Below, in pieces: positions 15,459 to 25,169 of a stretch of DNA of 64,000 nt. The notes beneath the pieces are model-generated. The model worked only from the letters and a program-made list of their open reading frames with translations. It was not told the DNA's origin and ran no database searches. This DNA is from Ruegeria sp. EL01 (lineage in GTDB: Bacteria; Pseudomonadota; Alphaproteobacteria; Rhodobacterales; Rhodobacteraceae): NCBI RefSeq assembly GCF_900313035.1, contig NZ_OMPS01000044.1, forward strand, positions 124,001 to 188,000, written 5' to 3'. Every line of letters starts with the position of its first letter. The stretch's first letter is position 1. The translations under genes were made by a program, and so were the position numbers.

Positions 15459-16751
15459 ATGGTCGACATCGCGACCCGTGTCTACAATCACAAATGGCAG
15501 ATCGACCCGATTGTGCGGTCTCTGATCGATACGGATTTCTACAAACTTTTGATGTGCCAATCCGTGTTTCGCAACAAACCGCAAACTGATGTCACGTTTT
15601 CGCTGATCAACCGATCACTTCATGTGCCACTCGCCCAACTGATCGACGAAGGCGAGCTGCGCGAGCAGCTGGATCATATCCGCTCACTCAGTCTCAGCCG
15701 TGGCGAAAGCACCTGGTTGCGGGGCAACATGTTCTACGGAAAACGCCAGATGTTCCGCTCAGATTTCATGGAGTGGTTTGAGAACTTGCGCTTGCCACCT
15801 TACCATCTGGAGCGCAAAGGCGATCAGTACGAGCTGACCTTTGAAGGCAAATGGCACGAGGTGATGTTGTGGGAAATCCCTGCGTTGGCCGTTCTGATGG
15901 AACTGCGTTCGCGGGCCGTCCTGAACGACATGCGCCGGTTCGAATTGCAGGTGCTTTATGCCCGCGCGATGACCCGTGTTTGGGAAAAGATCGAACCACT
16001 CAGCTCGATCGACGGACTAAGCATCGCAGATTTCGGAACCCGTCGCAGACATTCATTCCTTTGGCAGGATTGGTGTGTTCAGGCGATGATGGAAGGGTTG
16101 GGCGAGTCGTTTACCGGAACCTCGAACTGTCTGATCGCAATGCGCCGCGAAGTTGAAGCGATCGGGACCAACGCCCACGAACTTCCTATGGTGTATTCCG
16201 CTTTGGCCGCCACGGATGACGACCTGGCCCAGGCCCCTTATGACGTGCTGAGCGATTGGCACGATGAACACGATGGAAACCTGCGTATTATCTTGCCGGA
16301 CACCTATGGGACCATAGGATTCCTGGATCGCGCCCCCGACTGGCTGGCCGGCTGGACTGGGATTCGCATTGACAGCGGCGATCCGGCGGCAGGCGCTGAA
16401 GTCGCAATAAATTGGTGGCAGTCGCGGGGCGAGGATCCGCAAGAAAAGCGCGTCATATTCTCAGACGGGCTGGACGTCGACAAAATACAGGAATTGCACA
16501 GCCAGTTTGCCCATCGCACCAAGGTGTCTTTCGGTTGGGGAACATTGCTGACCAATGATTTCCGTGGGCTTGTGCCCAATGACGCGCTCGCCCCGTTTTC
16601 GCTGGTCTGCAAGGCGGTTTCCGCCAATGGCCAACCGACCGTGAAACTGTCGGACAACCCGGAAAAGGCGATGGGTCCGGCGGATCAGATCGACCGCTAC
16701 AAGCAGGTGTTTGGTGTTGGTGCCCAGCAGCCCATCGAAGTGATCGTTTAG
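15459..16751 (+). CDS. pncB: Nicotinate phosphoribosyltransferase
   Basis: 430 residues, the family's usual length. It converts nicotinate and PRPP to nicotinate mononucleotide, using ATP hydrolysis, directly after PncA in the salvage route. Family blocks include SLIDTDFYKLLMCQSVF (21-37), the ADFGTRRRHSF block in which H198 corresponds to the phosphorylated histidine, and the RIDSGDPAAGAE phosphate-binding loop. The ribosome site is GCAGGAG nine bases ahead. It converges on the aldehyde dehydrogenase with a 4-bp overlap. Confidence 0.96.
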   Translation: MVDIATRVYNHKWQIDPIVRSLIDTDFYKLLMCQSVFRNKPQTDVTFSLINRSLHVPLAQLIDEGELREQLDHIRSLSLSRGESTWLRGNMFYGKRQMFRSDFMEWFENLRLPPYHLERKGDQYELTFEGKWHEVMLWEIPALAVLMELRSRAVLNDMRRFELQVLYARAMTRVWEKIEPLSSIDGLSIADFGTRRRHSFLWQDWCVQAMMEGLGESFTGTSNCLIAMRREVEAIGTNAHELPMVYSALAATDDDLAQAPYDVLSDWHDEHDGNLRIILPDTYGTIGFLDRAPDWLAGWTGIRIDSGDPAAGAEVAINWWQSRGEDPQEKRVIFSDGLDVDKIQELHSQFAHRTKVSFGWGTLLTNDFRGLVPNDALAPFSLVCKAVSANGQPTVKLSDNPEKAMGPADQIDRYKQVFGVGAQQPIEVIV

Positions 16752-18199
16752 CCGTGAAAGGCCGCCACGGTCTTAAGTTGCGAAAGCCCATACAGGGCTT
16801 CGAATCCTTTTTCGCGGCCGTGACCGGATTTTCCAACCCCGCCAAACGGCAACTCGACCCCGCCTCCGGCACCGTAGTTGTTGATGAACACTTGTCCCGA
16901 ATCTAGCCGCTTGGCCAAACGCATCTGGCGCGCGCCATCGCGGGTCCAGACGCTGGCAACAAGGCCGTAATCGGTGCTATTGGCTATGGTTAGAGCCTCA
17001 TCTTCGGTGTCAAATGGGATCAGAACCTGAACCGGGCCGAAAATTTCCTGCTGCGCCAGAACGTGATTTGGTGGCACATCCGAGAACAAGGTGGGCCGCA
17101 CATAGGCCCCGCCTTTCGGCGCTGTTTTGACGATATCTCCTTGCGCCGCGATGCTAAGGTCGGCGCCCTTGGTAAGAAACCCGGTCACGATCTCTTTCTG
17201 GCGGGCCGAGATCAACGGCCCGACCCGCAAATCGTCTTGCGCCGGGCCAACACTAAGCTGCGTGTAGGCGTCTGCCATACGTTCTTTGACCTGATCATAA
17301 ACCCCACGCTGCACCAGAATACGCGATGAGGCCGAGCAGGTCTGGCCCGCATTCTGGATCCCCGCATTCACAAGAAAGGGCAGCGCTGCATCAAGATCAG
17401 CATCATCAAAGACAAGCTGCGGGGATTTCCCGCCCAATTCCAAGGTGACTGGAACAACGTTTCGCCCCGCCGCCTGCTGCACCAGCGCACCCGTCGCCAC
17501 CGATCCGGTGAACGAGATGTGATCAATGCCCGGATGTTCCGACAAGGCCGCACCTGCCTCGGCACCTAGTCCCGGTACCACATTCAGCGCCCCGTCCGGC
17601 AGCCCTGCCTCTTGCGCCAGATGGGCAAAGGCCAGTGCTGTCAGACAGGCCTCTTCTGCTGGTTTCAGCACACAGGCATTGCCCATAGCCAACGCCGCTC
17701 CAACGGATCGTCCGATGATCTGCATCGGGTAGTTCCACGGCACGATGTGGCCTGTGATCCCGTGCGGTTCACGCAAAGTGTATACGGTGTAGCCATCTAG
17801 GTACGGGATGGTCTCACCCATCACCTTGTCGGCTGCGCCCCCATAGAATTCGCAATACCGCGCCAGGGCCACCGCATCTGCGCGTGCCTGCGTCAATGGT
17901 TTACCAACATCCAACGCCTCGAGCAGGGTCAGGTCTTCGACCCTGTCCAGCACCAATTGTCCCAGACGGCTTAGGATACGACCGCGCTCCAACGCGGTCA
18001 TCCGGCCCCAAGCCCCCTCGCGCGCGGCCCTTGCAGCCTTTACAGCTTTAGCAATATCTGCTGCCGTCCCGCGCGCGATCCGGCAAATCTCGGACCCGTC
18101 CGACGGGTTGACCAGAGGCAACGTGTCTCGGGACGCAGGTGCAGCCCATGTTCCACCAATCAGGCAAAGGCTGGGATCGAACCAGAGGGGAAGTGTCAT
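16748..18199 (-). CDS. Aldehyde dehydrogenase family protein
   Basis: 483 residues with N156 (VPWNYPMQ), E254 (LELGGKSP) and C288 (NAGQTCSASSRI), so it is a catalytically complete NAD(P)+-dependent aldehyde dehydrogenase. The block around C288 is of the type seen in gamma-aminobutyraldehyde and betaine-aldehyde-like dehydrogenases. The ATG at 18199 is preceded by GGAG; a TTG 12 bases upstream is less likely. It is the last gene of the leftward ABC importer operon, 34 bp after the ATPase, which suggests it oxidises an aldehyde derived from the imported compound. The substrate is unknown. Confidence 0.9.
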   Translation of the reverse strand: MTLPLWFDPSLCLIGGTWAAPASRDTLPLVNPSDGSEICRIARGTAADIAKAVKAARAAREGAWGRMTALERGRILSRLGQLVLDRVEDLTLLEALDVGKPLTQARADAVALARYCEFYGGAADKVMGETIPYLDGYTVYTLREPHGITGHIVPWNYPMQIIGRSVGAALAMGNACVLKPAEEACLTALAFAHLAQEAGLPDGALNVVPGLGAEAGAALSEHPGIDHISFTGSVATGALVQQAAGRNVVPVTLELGGKSPQLVFDDADLDAALPFLVNAGIQNAGQTCSASSRILVQRGVYDQVKERMADAYTQLSVGPAQDDLRVGPLISARQKEIVTGFLTKGADLSIAAQGDIVKTAPKGGAYVRPTLFSDVPPNHVLAQQEIFGPVQVLIPFDTEDEALTIANSTDYGLVASVWTRDGARQMRLAKRLDSGQVFINNYGAGGGVELPFGGVGKSGHGREKGFEALYGLSQLKTVAAFHG

Positions 18200-18233
18200 G
18201 TCGGACTCCAATTTCGGCTCTAACTAACGGGAT

Positions 18234-19826
18234 TCATGCGATACCCAATTCAGGTAGTCGCGGCGCCGCCGCGATCAGTTTTTGGGTATAGCCATGCTGC
18301 GGATCAGCAAAGACAGATTCTGTCTCACCCTGTTCCACGATTTTGCCCGCCCGCATCACCATCACCCTGTCGGAGATTGTCCGAACAACGCTCAGATCGT
18401 GACTGATGAACAAGTAGGTCAGGTCATAGGCCGCGCAAAGTTCGACCAGCAGATCCAGGATTTGTGCCCGGACAGAAACGTCGAGCGCTGAAACCGCCTC
18501 GTCAAACAGGATCAGCTCGGGCCGGATGATCAATGCGCGGGCGATCGCAATGCGTTGTCGCTGACCGCCCGAAAATTCGTGAATGTACTTGTTGGCGTCA
18601 TCGGGGCTGAGGCCAACAGCCGTCAGGATTTCTGCGATACGATCCTGTCGCTCGATTCCCGCAGGAGGGTGATCCAGCAGATGAAACGGCTCGGTGATCA
18701 ATCGGGCAACGCGATGGCGCGGATTGAAACTGCCAAACGGATCCTGAAACACCACCTGCATCTTCCGACGCACCGCCAAATTGGGTTTGTGGCCTGCGAA
18801 AACAGGCTGGCCGTCCAGCAGAATTTGCCCCTGTTGCATTTCTTCAAGGCCCAAAATCGCCCGTGTTAGGGTCGATTTCCCGCACCCGGACTCGCCCACA
18901 AGCCCCAGTCGCTCCCCTTTGTTCAGGGCGAAGCTTACACGATCCACCGCGCGGTGCTGCCCCGGAACCGTAAACAGATGCTGTCGTGGCATTCGATACT
19001 CTCGAACCACATCCGCGACCTCAAGCAACGGGGTCGGTTCTACTGGTTCAGGAAGCGTCACCTGATGGCCGGACGCCTCAAACAGCATTCGGGTATAGGG
19101 GTGCTGCATGTGCCGAAGCAAATGCGCGGTTGCACCGGTTTCGACCACCTTGCCGTGGCGCATCACTACAATCTGATCGGCCAGATCGGCGACAACGGCC
19201 AGATCGTGGGTGATCATCAACAGGCCCATGTCGTATTCCGTAACCAACCCTTTGAGCAGGTCGAGGATCTGCGCTTGTGTGGTGACATCCAGCGCCGTTG
19301 TCGGCTCATCTGCGATTAGCAATCGGGGAGGCAGGGCGATGGCCATCGCGATCACAACCCTTTGCCGCTGACCGCCAGACAATTCGTGCGGATAGCGTGA
19401 CAGGGGGAATTTATCGGGTGGCAAACCAACCCGGGTCATAACCTCCTTTGCCCGTTCCCGTGCACCCGCAGGAGACATGGCCTTGTGGATCAGGATGGCT
19501 TCCATCACCTGATCGCCAATGGTTTTAACCGGGTTCAGGGCCGTCATTGGTTCCTGAAACACCATTCCGATGGAAGACCCACGTAGTTGGCACATCTCTG
19601 CCTCAGGGCGGTTCAGTACCTCTTGCCCGTCCAGCAGAATAGACCCTTCGGCCCGGGCGCCGTTTGGTAGCAGCTGCATGACCGTCAAAGCAGTCATCGA
19701 CTTGCCCGAGCCGCTTTCGCCGGTTACCGCCACGATTTCCCCCGGCGCAATCGACAGGTTGACGTGGCTCAGAATGGTCGTCCCGTGGATCCCCAGAGAA
19801 AGATCATTGATCTGCAGTAGTGTCAT
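18234..19826 (-). CDS. Fused double ATPase of a peptide-type ABC importer
   Basis: 530 residues made of two complete ABC ATPases. The first, DppD/OppD-like, has Walker A GESGSGKS (36-43) and an LSGGQRQRV signature; the second, DppF/OppF-like, starts near 270 with GESGCGKST, a FSGGQRQRI signature and ILFDEAVSALD. One polypeptide thus supplies both ATP sites, as in YejF and GsiA. The start overlaps the permease gene upstream by four bases. Import of peptides, nickel-type ligands, glutathione or opines is possible within the family; the fused form does not decide between them. Confidence 0.93.
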   Translation of the reverse strand: MTLLQINDLSLGIHGTTILSHVNLSIAPGEIVAVTGESGSGKSMTALTVMQLLPNGARAEGSILLDGQEVLNRPEAEMCQLRGSSIGMVFQEPMTALNPVKTIGDQVMEAILIHKAMSPAGARERAKEVMTRVGLPPDKFPLSRYPHELSGGQRQRVVIAMAIALPPRLLIADEPTTALDVTTQAQILDLLKGLVTEYDMGLLMITHDLAVVADLADQIVVMRHGKVVETGATAHLLRHMQHPYTRMLFEASGHQVTLPEPVEPTPLLEVADVVREYRMPRQHLFTVPGQHRAVDRVSFALNKGERLGLVGESGCGKSTLTRAILGLEEMQQGQILLDGQPVFAGHKPNLAVRRKMQVVFQDPFGSFNPRHRVARLITEPFHLLDHPPAGIERQDRIAEILTAVGLSPDDANKYIHEFSGGQRQRIAIARALIIRPELILFDEAVSALDVSVRAQILDLLVELCAAYDLTYLFISHDLSVVRTISDRVMVMRAGKIVEQGETESVFADPQHGYTQKLIAAAPRLPELGIA

Positions 19827-20638
19827 GCCCGCGCCACCCGGATACGAGGGTCAAGCCAATCTCGCAACCCGTCCCCAAGCAGATTCAAGCCCAACACCGT
19901 CACTATGATTGCAAACCCCGGAATCAGAGCCAAATGCGGGGCAAAACTGACCATTGTCTGTGCATCGGCCAGCATCCGCCCCCAGCTGGGCGTTGGCGGT
20001 TGCGCTCCCAATCCAACGTAAGACAAGCCTGCCTCGGCAAGAATACCAAGGCTGAACTGGATCGTCCCCTGAACGATCAGCAAGTTGGCGACATTTGGCA
20101 AAATATGCTCGGCCGAAATGCGTGCTGCGCCTTTCCCGGCGACGCGGGCGGCAAGGATGAACTCACGTTCCCACAAGGACAGCGCTGCGCCGCGGGTAAT
20201 GCGCGCGAAAACGGGAATGTTGAAGATGCCGATGGCGATGATGGCATTGACCGCGCCTGCACCAAACACCGCTGTGATCAGGATGGCGATGACCAAAGAC
20301 GGGAACGCAAAAACCAGATCATTGCCGCGCATGATCAACTCGTCCGACCACGATCCCTTTCGCGCCGCCGCCGCCAAGCCCAAAGGCACGCCCAGCGCCA
20401 TACCGATGCCGACGGCAACCAACGCGACAGCAATCGACGTCCGCGCCCCAACCATGATCATCGAGAATATGTCGCGGCCGAAATGATCTGTCCCGAACCA
20501 ATGCATTGCGTTGGGGGGTTGCAGTTTGTCGGGAATGTTCAGCGTAGCATAGTTGTATGGCGTCCAGACAAAGGACACCAAAGCCGCCAATAGAACCAGT
20601 GAAGACAAACACGCGCCAAGGATCAAGTTGCGGCTCAT
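19823..20638 (-). CDS. ABC importer permease, DppC/OppC type
   Basis: 271 residues. An N-terminal membrane helix is followed by the family segment NAMHWFGTDHFGRDIFSMIM, then five more helices and the EAA loop with GKGAARISAEHILPN, which contacts the ATPase. It pairs with the DppB-type permease just upstream (4-bp overlap) to form the transmembrane channel. Translational coupling at both ends places it firmly in the importer operon. Confidence 0.94.
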   Translation of the reverse strand: MSRNLILGACLSSLVLLAALVSFVWTPYNYATLNIPDKLQPPNAMHWFGTDHFGRDIFSMIMVGARTSIAVALVAVGIGMALGVPLGLAAAARKGSWSDELIMRGNDLVFAFPSLVIAILITAVFGAGAVNAIIAIGIFNIPVFARITRGAALSLWEREFILAARVAGKGAARISAEHILPNVANLLIVQGTIQFSLGILAEAGLSYVGLGAQPPTPSWGRMLADAQTMVSFAPHLALIPGFAIIVTVLGLNLLGDGLRDWLDPRIRVARA

Positions 20639-21588
20639 GTCCGGCCCCTCAGCCTTGGATCAACGGCGGCATAAGCCAGATCGACCAAAAAATTCACGGT
20701 GATCACCGCGAAAACCAGCAGCATGACCACGGATTCGACCACGATCAGGTCACGGGCTGAAATCGCCTGGAACACCAGCCGGCCCAAACCCGGCAGGTAA
20801 AAGACCTGCTCGATGATGATGGATCCGGCCAGAAGGAAGGAAAACTGCAACCCGATGATGGTCAGAACCGGGATCAGCGCATTCCTCACCCCATGACGCC
20901 AGAGCGCCTGTCGGGGGTTGAGCCCTTTGGCGCGCGCTGTCCGCATGAAATCTTCGCCCAGAATGTCCAGCAAGGCCGACCGCATGACACGCGCCAGAAT
21001 GGCCGCCTGTGGCAAGGCCAGTGCGATGGCGGGCAACGTTAGCGAATGCAGCCCGGTCCAAATCCCTTTGTCCCATCCCGAAAACCCGCCGGCATTGAAC
21101 CAACGCAGGTTGATGGCAAAGATCAGCACCAGCATCATCGCGAACCAGAAATTGGGCACGGCAACACCCAATTGCGTGGCGCCCATCACGGCCAGATCAC
21201 CGGGTTTGCCCCGGCGCGCAGCCGCATAGATCCCGGCGGGAAAGGCAATCAGGGTGGACAGGGTCAGCGCATAAAGTGCCAGCGGCAGTGACACCCAAAG
21301 GCGGTCGGCAATCATCTGCGACACCGGGGTACGATACGTATAGGATGTGCCAAAGTCCCCAACCAGCATGCCACTGACCCAGTTAAAGTATCGCAGCGCC
21401 TTGGACACATCCAACCCAAGTTCCGCGCGCAGAGCGGCCAGTGTGTCGGCCTGCGCGTTCACCCCAAGCATGAAAGACGCCGGATCGCCCGGCGCAATCT
21501 CGATCACCGCAAAAATGACGACCGAGGCAACGGCAAGACTCAGGATAAGCGAGAGTAGGCGTTTGAGGGCATAGCGTAGCATTGGCAA
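20635..21588 (-). CDS. ABC importer permease, DppB/OppB type
   Basis: 317 residues with six membrane helices. The N-terminal LRYALKRLLSLILSLAVASV signature helix is followed by IAPGDPASFMLG and, near the end, the EAA loop (TARAKGLNPRQALWRHGVRN). It forms the channel together with the DppC-type permease. It starts 34 bp after the exported Sel1-like gene, so the gene between binding protein and permeases appears to be cotranscribed. Confidence 0.94.
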   Translation of the reverse strand: MPMLRYALKRLLSLILSLAVASVVIFAVIEIAPGDPASFMLGVNAQADTLAALRAELGLDVSKALRYFNWVSGMLVGDFGTSYTYRTPVSQMIADRLWVSLPLALYALTLSTLIAFPAGIYAAARRGKPGDLAVMGATQLGVAVPNFWFAMMLVLIFAINLRWFNAGGFSGWDKGIWTGLHSLTLPAIALALPQAAILARVMRSALLDILGEDFMRTARAKGLNPRQALWRHGVRNALIPVLTIIGLQFSFLLAGSIIIEQVFYLPGLGRLVFQAISARDLIVVESVVMLLVFAVITVNFLVDLAYAAVDPRLRGRT

Positions 21589-21622
21589 CAGGTTAAGTGC
21601 GCTTGCTGCCCGGGTCCAGCGG

Positions 21623-22642
21623 CTACTGGTACGCCTGACGTTCTTCCTGGATCAGGCCAATGGCGCAGGAAGACAACTCGGCTGCGGGCGCGGATTCGGC
21701 AAGCCATTCAAGATTGGTCTCGGTCCGAGCCAGAACCACCCTGCGCAACACCATCAATCGCGCGCGGGGGCTTTCCAGAAACCTGTCCTGAGGAATAACC
21801 GTCTCAAGCGGGCTGTCGGTACGGATGACCTCAAAATACCCACCGGACAACGCCATGAATGCAAAAGCGCATGCAGGCGCTTCGGTTCCACAGCTTGACG
21901 AGCAGAGCTGCGCAATCGGCACGGTTGCCTGGGCGGTCATCAGCCAGTTCTCCACCGCGGGTCGCCAAGGATTGTTCGGTGAAAGATCCCCATATCCCAG
22001 CCCAAGTGCCAAGGTTCCCGCCATGCCCAGCGCTTGCGCAGAACCCGCATCAACACCGTCCGACTGAATGTGGCGCAAGGCGGCAAGGCCATCGCCACGC
22101 GGTTCAGGATCAAGGCTGAGGTACGACAAATACGGTTTGAGATCATCCATCAGCCCATCGTCTTCCAGGAGGCTGTGGCGCATGTCTTTATTGCCATACA
22201 GGGCCACTATTCTGGTTGGATAATCCGTTGCCTGATGTTCGCCCAGCGCATTCAAGCGCGAGATCAGCACAGGATCTGGCTCGGGTCGTTTGGCGCGCAA
22301 CAAAGCCTGTGCCAGGTCGTTGCCCGCCGCTGCCTCGACCATCAACCAAGACCGCCCAAACGCCGAAAGGTCTTTTTGACGGAACAACATGCGGGACTGA
22401 GCAGGTTCAAGCCCCAGCCGAAATGGTGACGGACCCAGATCCATCGTTTCGATCCGCGCCAAAAGCAAACGCGCCTCGGCATCGCCCTTGGCCGCCAGTT
22501 CAGCCAGCATCGGCAAAGCCCTTGCGTCATCGCCGTCCAGCCAAAGCGCCACGGCCTTCTCAAGCCGTGTTTGCGCCGAAACGGTTGATCCGATCGCAGC
22601 CTGAGCCACAATAAAAAGGGCAGCAACAAGTATTCTGATCAT
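21623..22642 (-). CDS. Exported Sel1-like protein within the ABC importer operon
   Basis: 339 residues, no named family. A signal peptide (about 1-24, cleaved near VSAQ) is followed by a helical repeat region. At 25-65 KAVALWLDGDDARALPMLAE and GDAEARLLLARI have the spacing of Sel1/TPR repeats. A small cysteine cluster, CSSSCGTEAPAC, lies about two thirds along, with a further Cys near the C-terminus, suggesting disulfides in the periplasm. It lies 29 bp after the binding protein and 34 bp before the first permease. An envelope protein embedded in an importer operon suggests assistance to uptake or assembly, but this is inference. Confidence 0.75.
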   Translation of the reverse strand: MIRILVAALFIVAQAAIGSTVSAQTRLEKAVALWLDGDDARALPMLAELAAKGDAEARLLLARIETMDLGPSPFRLGLEPAQSRMLFRQKDLSAFGRSWLMVEAAAGNDLAQALLRAKRPEPDPVLISRLNALGEHQATDYPTRIVALYGNKDMRHSLLEDDGLMDDLKPYLSYLSLDPEPRGDGLAALRHIQSDGVDAGSAQALGMAGTLALGLGYGDLSPNNPWRPAVENWLMTAQATVPIAQLCSSSCGTEAPACAFAFMALSGGYFEVIRTDSPLETVIPQDRFLESPRARLMVLRRVVLARTETNLEWLAESAPAAELSSCAIGLIQEERQAYQ

Positions 22643-22671
22643 GCGCTGACCCTCTTCAGTGCTAGATGCTT

Positions 22672-24159
22672 TTATTCATTCCAGCTTATTGCCGTTAAAT
22701 CTATTGCTGCGGTAGGGGCATTTTCCCAAAGTCCTTGGACACCGGCCTTGGCCACGCCCAGTTTGGCCAATTGGAACAGATAGCCGTTTACATAGTCATT
22801 CGCGATCACTCGCTGCGCTTCTCCCAGAATCTTTGCCCGCTCTTCAGGGGCCGTGGTCGAATTCAGCGTCGCCATCAAGGCTTGAAAGTCCGTGCTGTCA
22901 TACTGGAAATAATATTCTGGCCGGGCGTAGATTCCGATATCCATCGGCTCGGTGTGGCTGACGATGGTCAGGCCAAAGTCTTTGCCGTTGAATACAGATT
23001 CCAACCATTGCGCCCATTCGACATTGATGATCTCGGCGGTGATCCCGACCTCGGCCAGCTGTGCGGCGATAATCTCTCCACCACGACGGGCGTAAGACGG
23101 CGGCGGCAAATGCAGCGTGGTTTCGAACCCATCGGCAAATCCAGCCTCGGCCAGCAGTGCCTTGGCTTTTTCCAGATCGTAGGCTGAGTTTCCCGTCAGA
23201 TCGACGTAAGCCGGGTTGTGCGGCGCGAAATGGGATCCAATCGGTGTGCCATACCCAAACATCGCTCCATCGATGATCGCCTGCCGGTCGATGGCATGGG
23301 CCAGCGCCTGACGCACACGAATGTCGTCAAATGGCGGCTGTTTGTTGTTGGTGGACAGGATCGTCTCACCCTCGGTCGAGCCGACGAGAACTTTGAAACG
23401 CGGGTCAGCCTCGAATTGAGGCAGGTTTTCCGGCGCGGGGAAGTTGTCGAACGCATCCACATCCTCGGCCATCATAGCGGCAAAGGCAGCGGTTGGATCC
23501 GAGATGAACTTGAATGTGGCAGTCTCTAACGCAGGCTCATCGCCCCAATAGTTGGGGTTCCGGTTCAACGTGATGTTGTCACCCTGAACCCATTCACCAA
23601 ACGCGAAAGCCCCGGTGCCGACCGGGTTGGTTTTAATGCCATCAATGCTTTCCGGCGCAACGATGACCGCATCCCCCCAGGCCAAGTTGAACAGAAAACT
23701 GCCATTCGGCTCTGACAAGGTGACCTTGACGGTCAGAGGGTCGACAACTTCGACACTTTCGATTCCGGCAAACAGCGCTTTCTGCGCATTGGCGCTGTCT
23801 TCGGCCGTGGCGCGGTCGAGGCTGAATTTGACGTCCTCGGCATCCATCGTAGTGCCATCGTGAAAGGTCACACCATCCCTTAGCGTGAATGTGTAGACGG
23901 TCCCATCATCGGAAATCTCCCACATCTCGGCCAAGCCCGGCACGACCGATCCATCACCCATGAATCGAGTCAACCCTTCAAACACATTGGTGTAAACAAC
24001 CGAATCGATGGCCTGCGCTGCAGCGCTTGTCGGGTCTAAATGCGGCGGCTCCAATTGCATGGCAATCGTGATATCCGATTTTGCCAAAGCCGGGCTGGCC
24101 AGAACGCTGACACCCATTGCCAACACTGAGCTTACGGTTCGAAACATCTGCTTTGTCAT
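22672..24159 (-). CDS. Peptide-type ABC importer substrate-binding protein
   Basis: 495 residues of the SBP family 5 (DppA/OppA-like). A signal peptide (about 1-26, ending SPALA) precedes a mature protein with EPPHLDPTSAAAQAIDSVVY, the YTFTLRDGVTFHDGT block and the VRQALAHAIDRQAII block that define the family. The ATG at 24159 is preceded by GGTGGAG; a GTG 12 bases upstream would weaken the signal peptide start. It is the first gene of the importer operon. Ligand class cannot be fixed by sequence. Confidence 0.94.
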   Translation of the reverse strand: MTKQMFRTVSSVLAMGVSVLASPALAKSDITIAMQLEPPHLDPTSAAAQAIDSVVYTNVFEGLTRFMGDGSVVPGLAEMWEISDDGTVYTFTLRDGVTFHDGTTMDAEDVKFSLDRATAEDSANAQKALFAGIESVEVVDPLTVKVTLSEPNGSFLFNLAWGDAVIVAPESIDGIKTNPVGTGAFAFGEWVQGDNITLNRNPNYWGDEPALETATFKFISDPTAAFAAMMAEDVDAFDNFPAPENLPQFEADPRFKVLVGSTEGETILSTNNKQPPFDDIRVRQALAHAIDRQAIIDGAMFGYGTPIGSHFAPHNPAYVDLTGNSAYDLEKAKALLAEAGFADGFETTLHLPPPSYARRGGEIIAAQLAEVGITAEIINVEWAQWLESVFNGKDFGLTIVSHTEPMDIGIYARPEYYFQYDSTDFQALMATLNSTTAPEERAKILGEAQRVIANDYVNGYLFQLAKLGVAKAGVQGLWENAPTAAIDLTAISWNE

Positions 24160-24329
24160 AAAATTCTCCACCCACTAATACGCGTTGACCCGTTGTTTTG
24201 CGGGCCATCGTACCCACAATGTCCCTTTAAACTTCGGGTCATTCAAGGAAATGTTCGCGCAACCGGGGTTTCTCTAACCTCATTCGATCTGTTATGCCGC
24301 ACTGCAACATCAACCCCGCAGGAGCGAGC

Positions 24330-25169
24330 ATGAGCGCCACCGCCCGCAAAAAAGCCCCAAACGCCGAGGATATTCGAGCCCGAAAAGGCGGCGAACCTCT
24401 GGTAAGTCTGACCGCCTATACGACGCCCATGGCGCAGCTGATGGACGACCATTGCGACTTTGTTCTGGTGGGCGACAGCGTCGGCATGGTGCTACACGGT
24501 CTGTCGTCGACCCTTGGCGTGACCATGGAGATGATGATCCTGCATGGGCAAGCCGTCGCACGCGGGCTGCAAAAGGCCATGATGGTCATCGACATGCCCT
24601 TTGCCAGTTACGAAGAAGGCCCAGCGCAAGCCTTTCGAAACGCGGCACGGCTGATGGCACAAACCGGGGCAGGTGCCGTGAAACTGGAGGGCGGCGTCGA
24701 GATGGCCGAAACCATCCGCTTTCTGGTCAAGCGCGGCATCCCGGTGATGGCCCATATCGGTTTGACGCCGCAATCGATCAACACGTTGGGCGGCTACAAG
24801 GTGCAGGGCCGCGATGATCAGGCCGAAACGGTGCTGGCAGATGCCCATGCTGTTGCGGATGCAGGGGCATTTTCCGTCGTGTTAGAGAAGGTTCCGCAAG
24901 TATTGGCCGACCGGATCACCGCTGCAATTGCCATCCCCACAATTGGTATCGGCGCGTCTGCCGGATGTGACGGGCAAATTCTGGTGGTCGACGACATGCT
25001 GGGCTTTTTCACCGCGTTCAAACCAAAATTCGTCAAACGCTATGCCGACCTTGGCCCATTGGCAGAACAGGCCATTGCAGACTACGCGACCGAGGTTCGG
25101 GCACGCAGTTTCCCGGCAGAGGAACATATCTTTGCGGATCAGGCTCCGACCGAGGGCTCAAAGGCATGA
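24330..25169 (+). CDS. panB: 3-methyl-2-oxobutanoate hydroxymethyltransferase
   Basis: 279 residues. It makes ketopantoate from alpha-ketoisovalerate and methylenetetrahydrofolate, the first committed step to pantothenate and CoA. Family motifs are present: [24 protein letters not shown], which binds metal and substrate, [22 protein letters not shown] and [15 protein letters not shown] chose the ATG at 24330, preceded by AGGAG, over an in-frame ATG 36 bases earlier. It overlaps panC by ATGA, forming the panBC operon. Confidence 0.97.
   Translation: MSATARKKAPNAEDIRARKGGEPLVSLTAYTTPMAQLMDDHCDFVLVGDSVGMVLHGLSSTLGVTMEMMILHGQAVARGLQKAMMVIDMPFASYEEGPAQAFRNAARLMAQTGAGAVKLEGGVEMAETIRFLVKRGIPVMAHIGLTPQSINTLGGYKVQGRDDQAETVLADAHAVADAGAFSVVLEKVPQVLADRITAAIAIPTIGIGASAGCDGQILVVDDMLGFFTAFKPKFVKRYADLGPLAEQAIADYATEVRARSFPAEEHIFADQAPTEGSKA

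Noticed and set aside
19820-20593. 257-codon plus-strand ORF opposite the DppC-type permease
   Set aside because: Antisense to a canonical permease; low-complexity Arg/Asp/Gln content.
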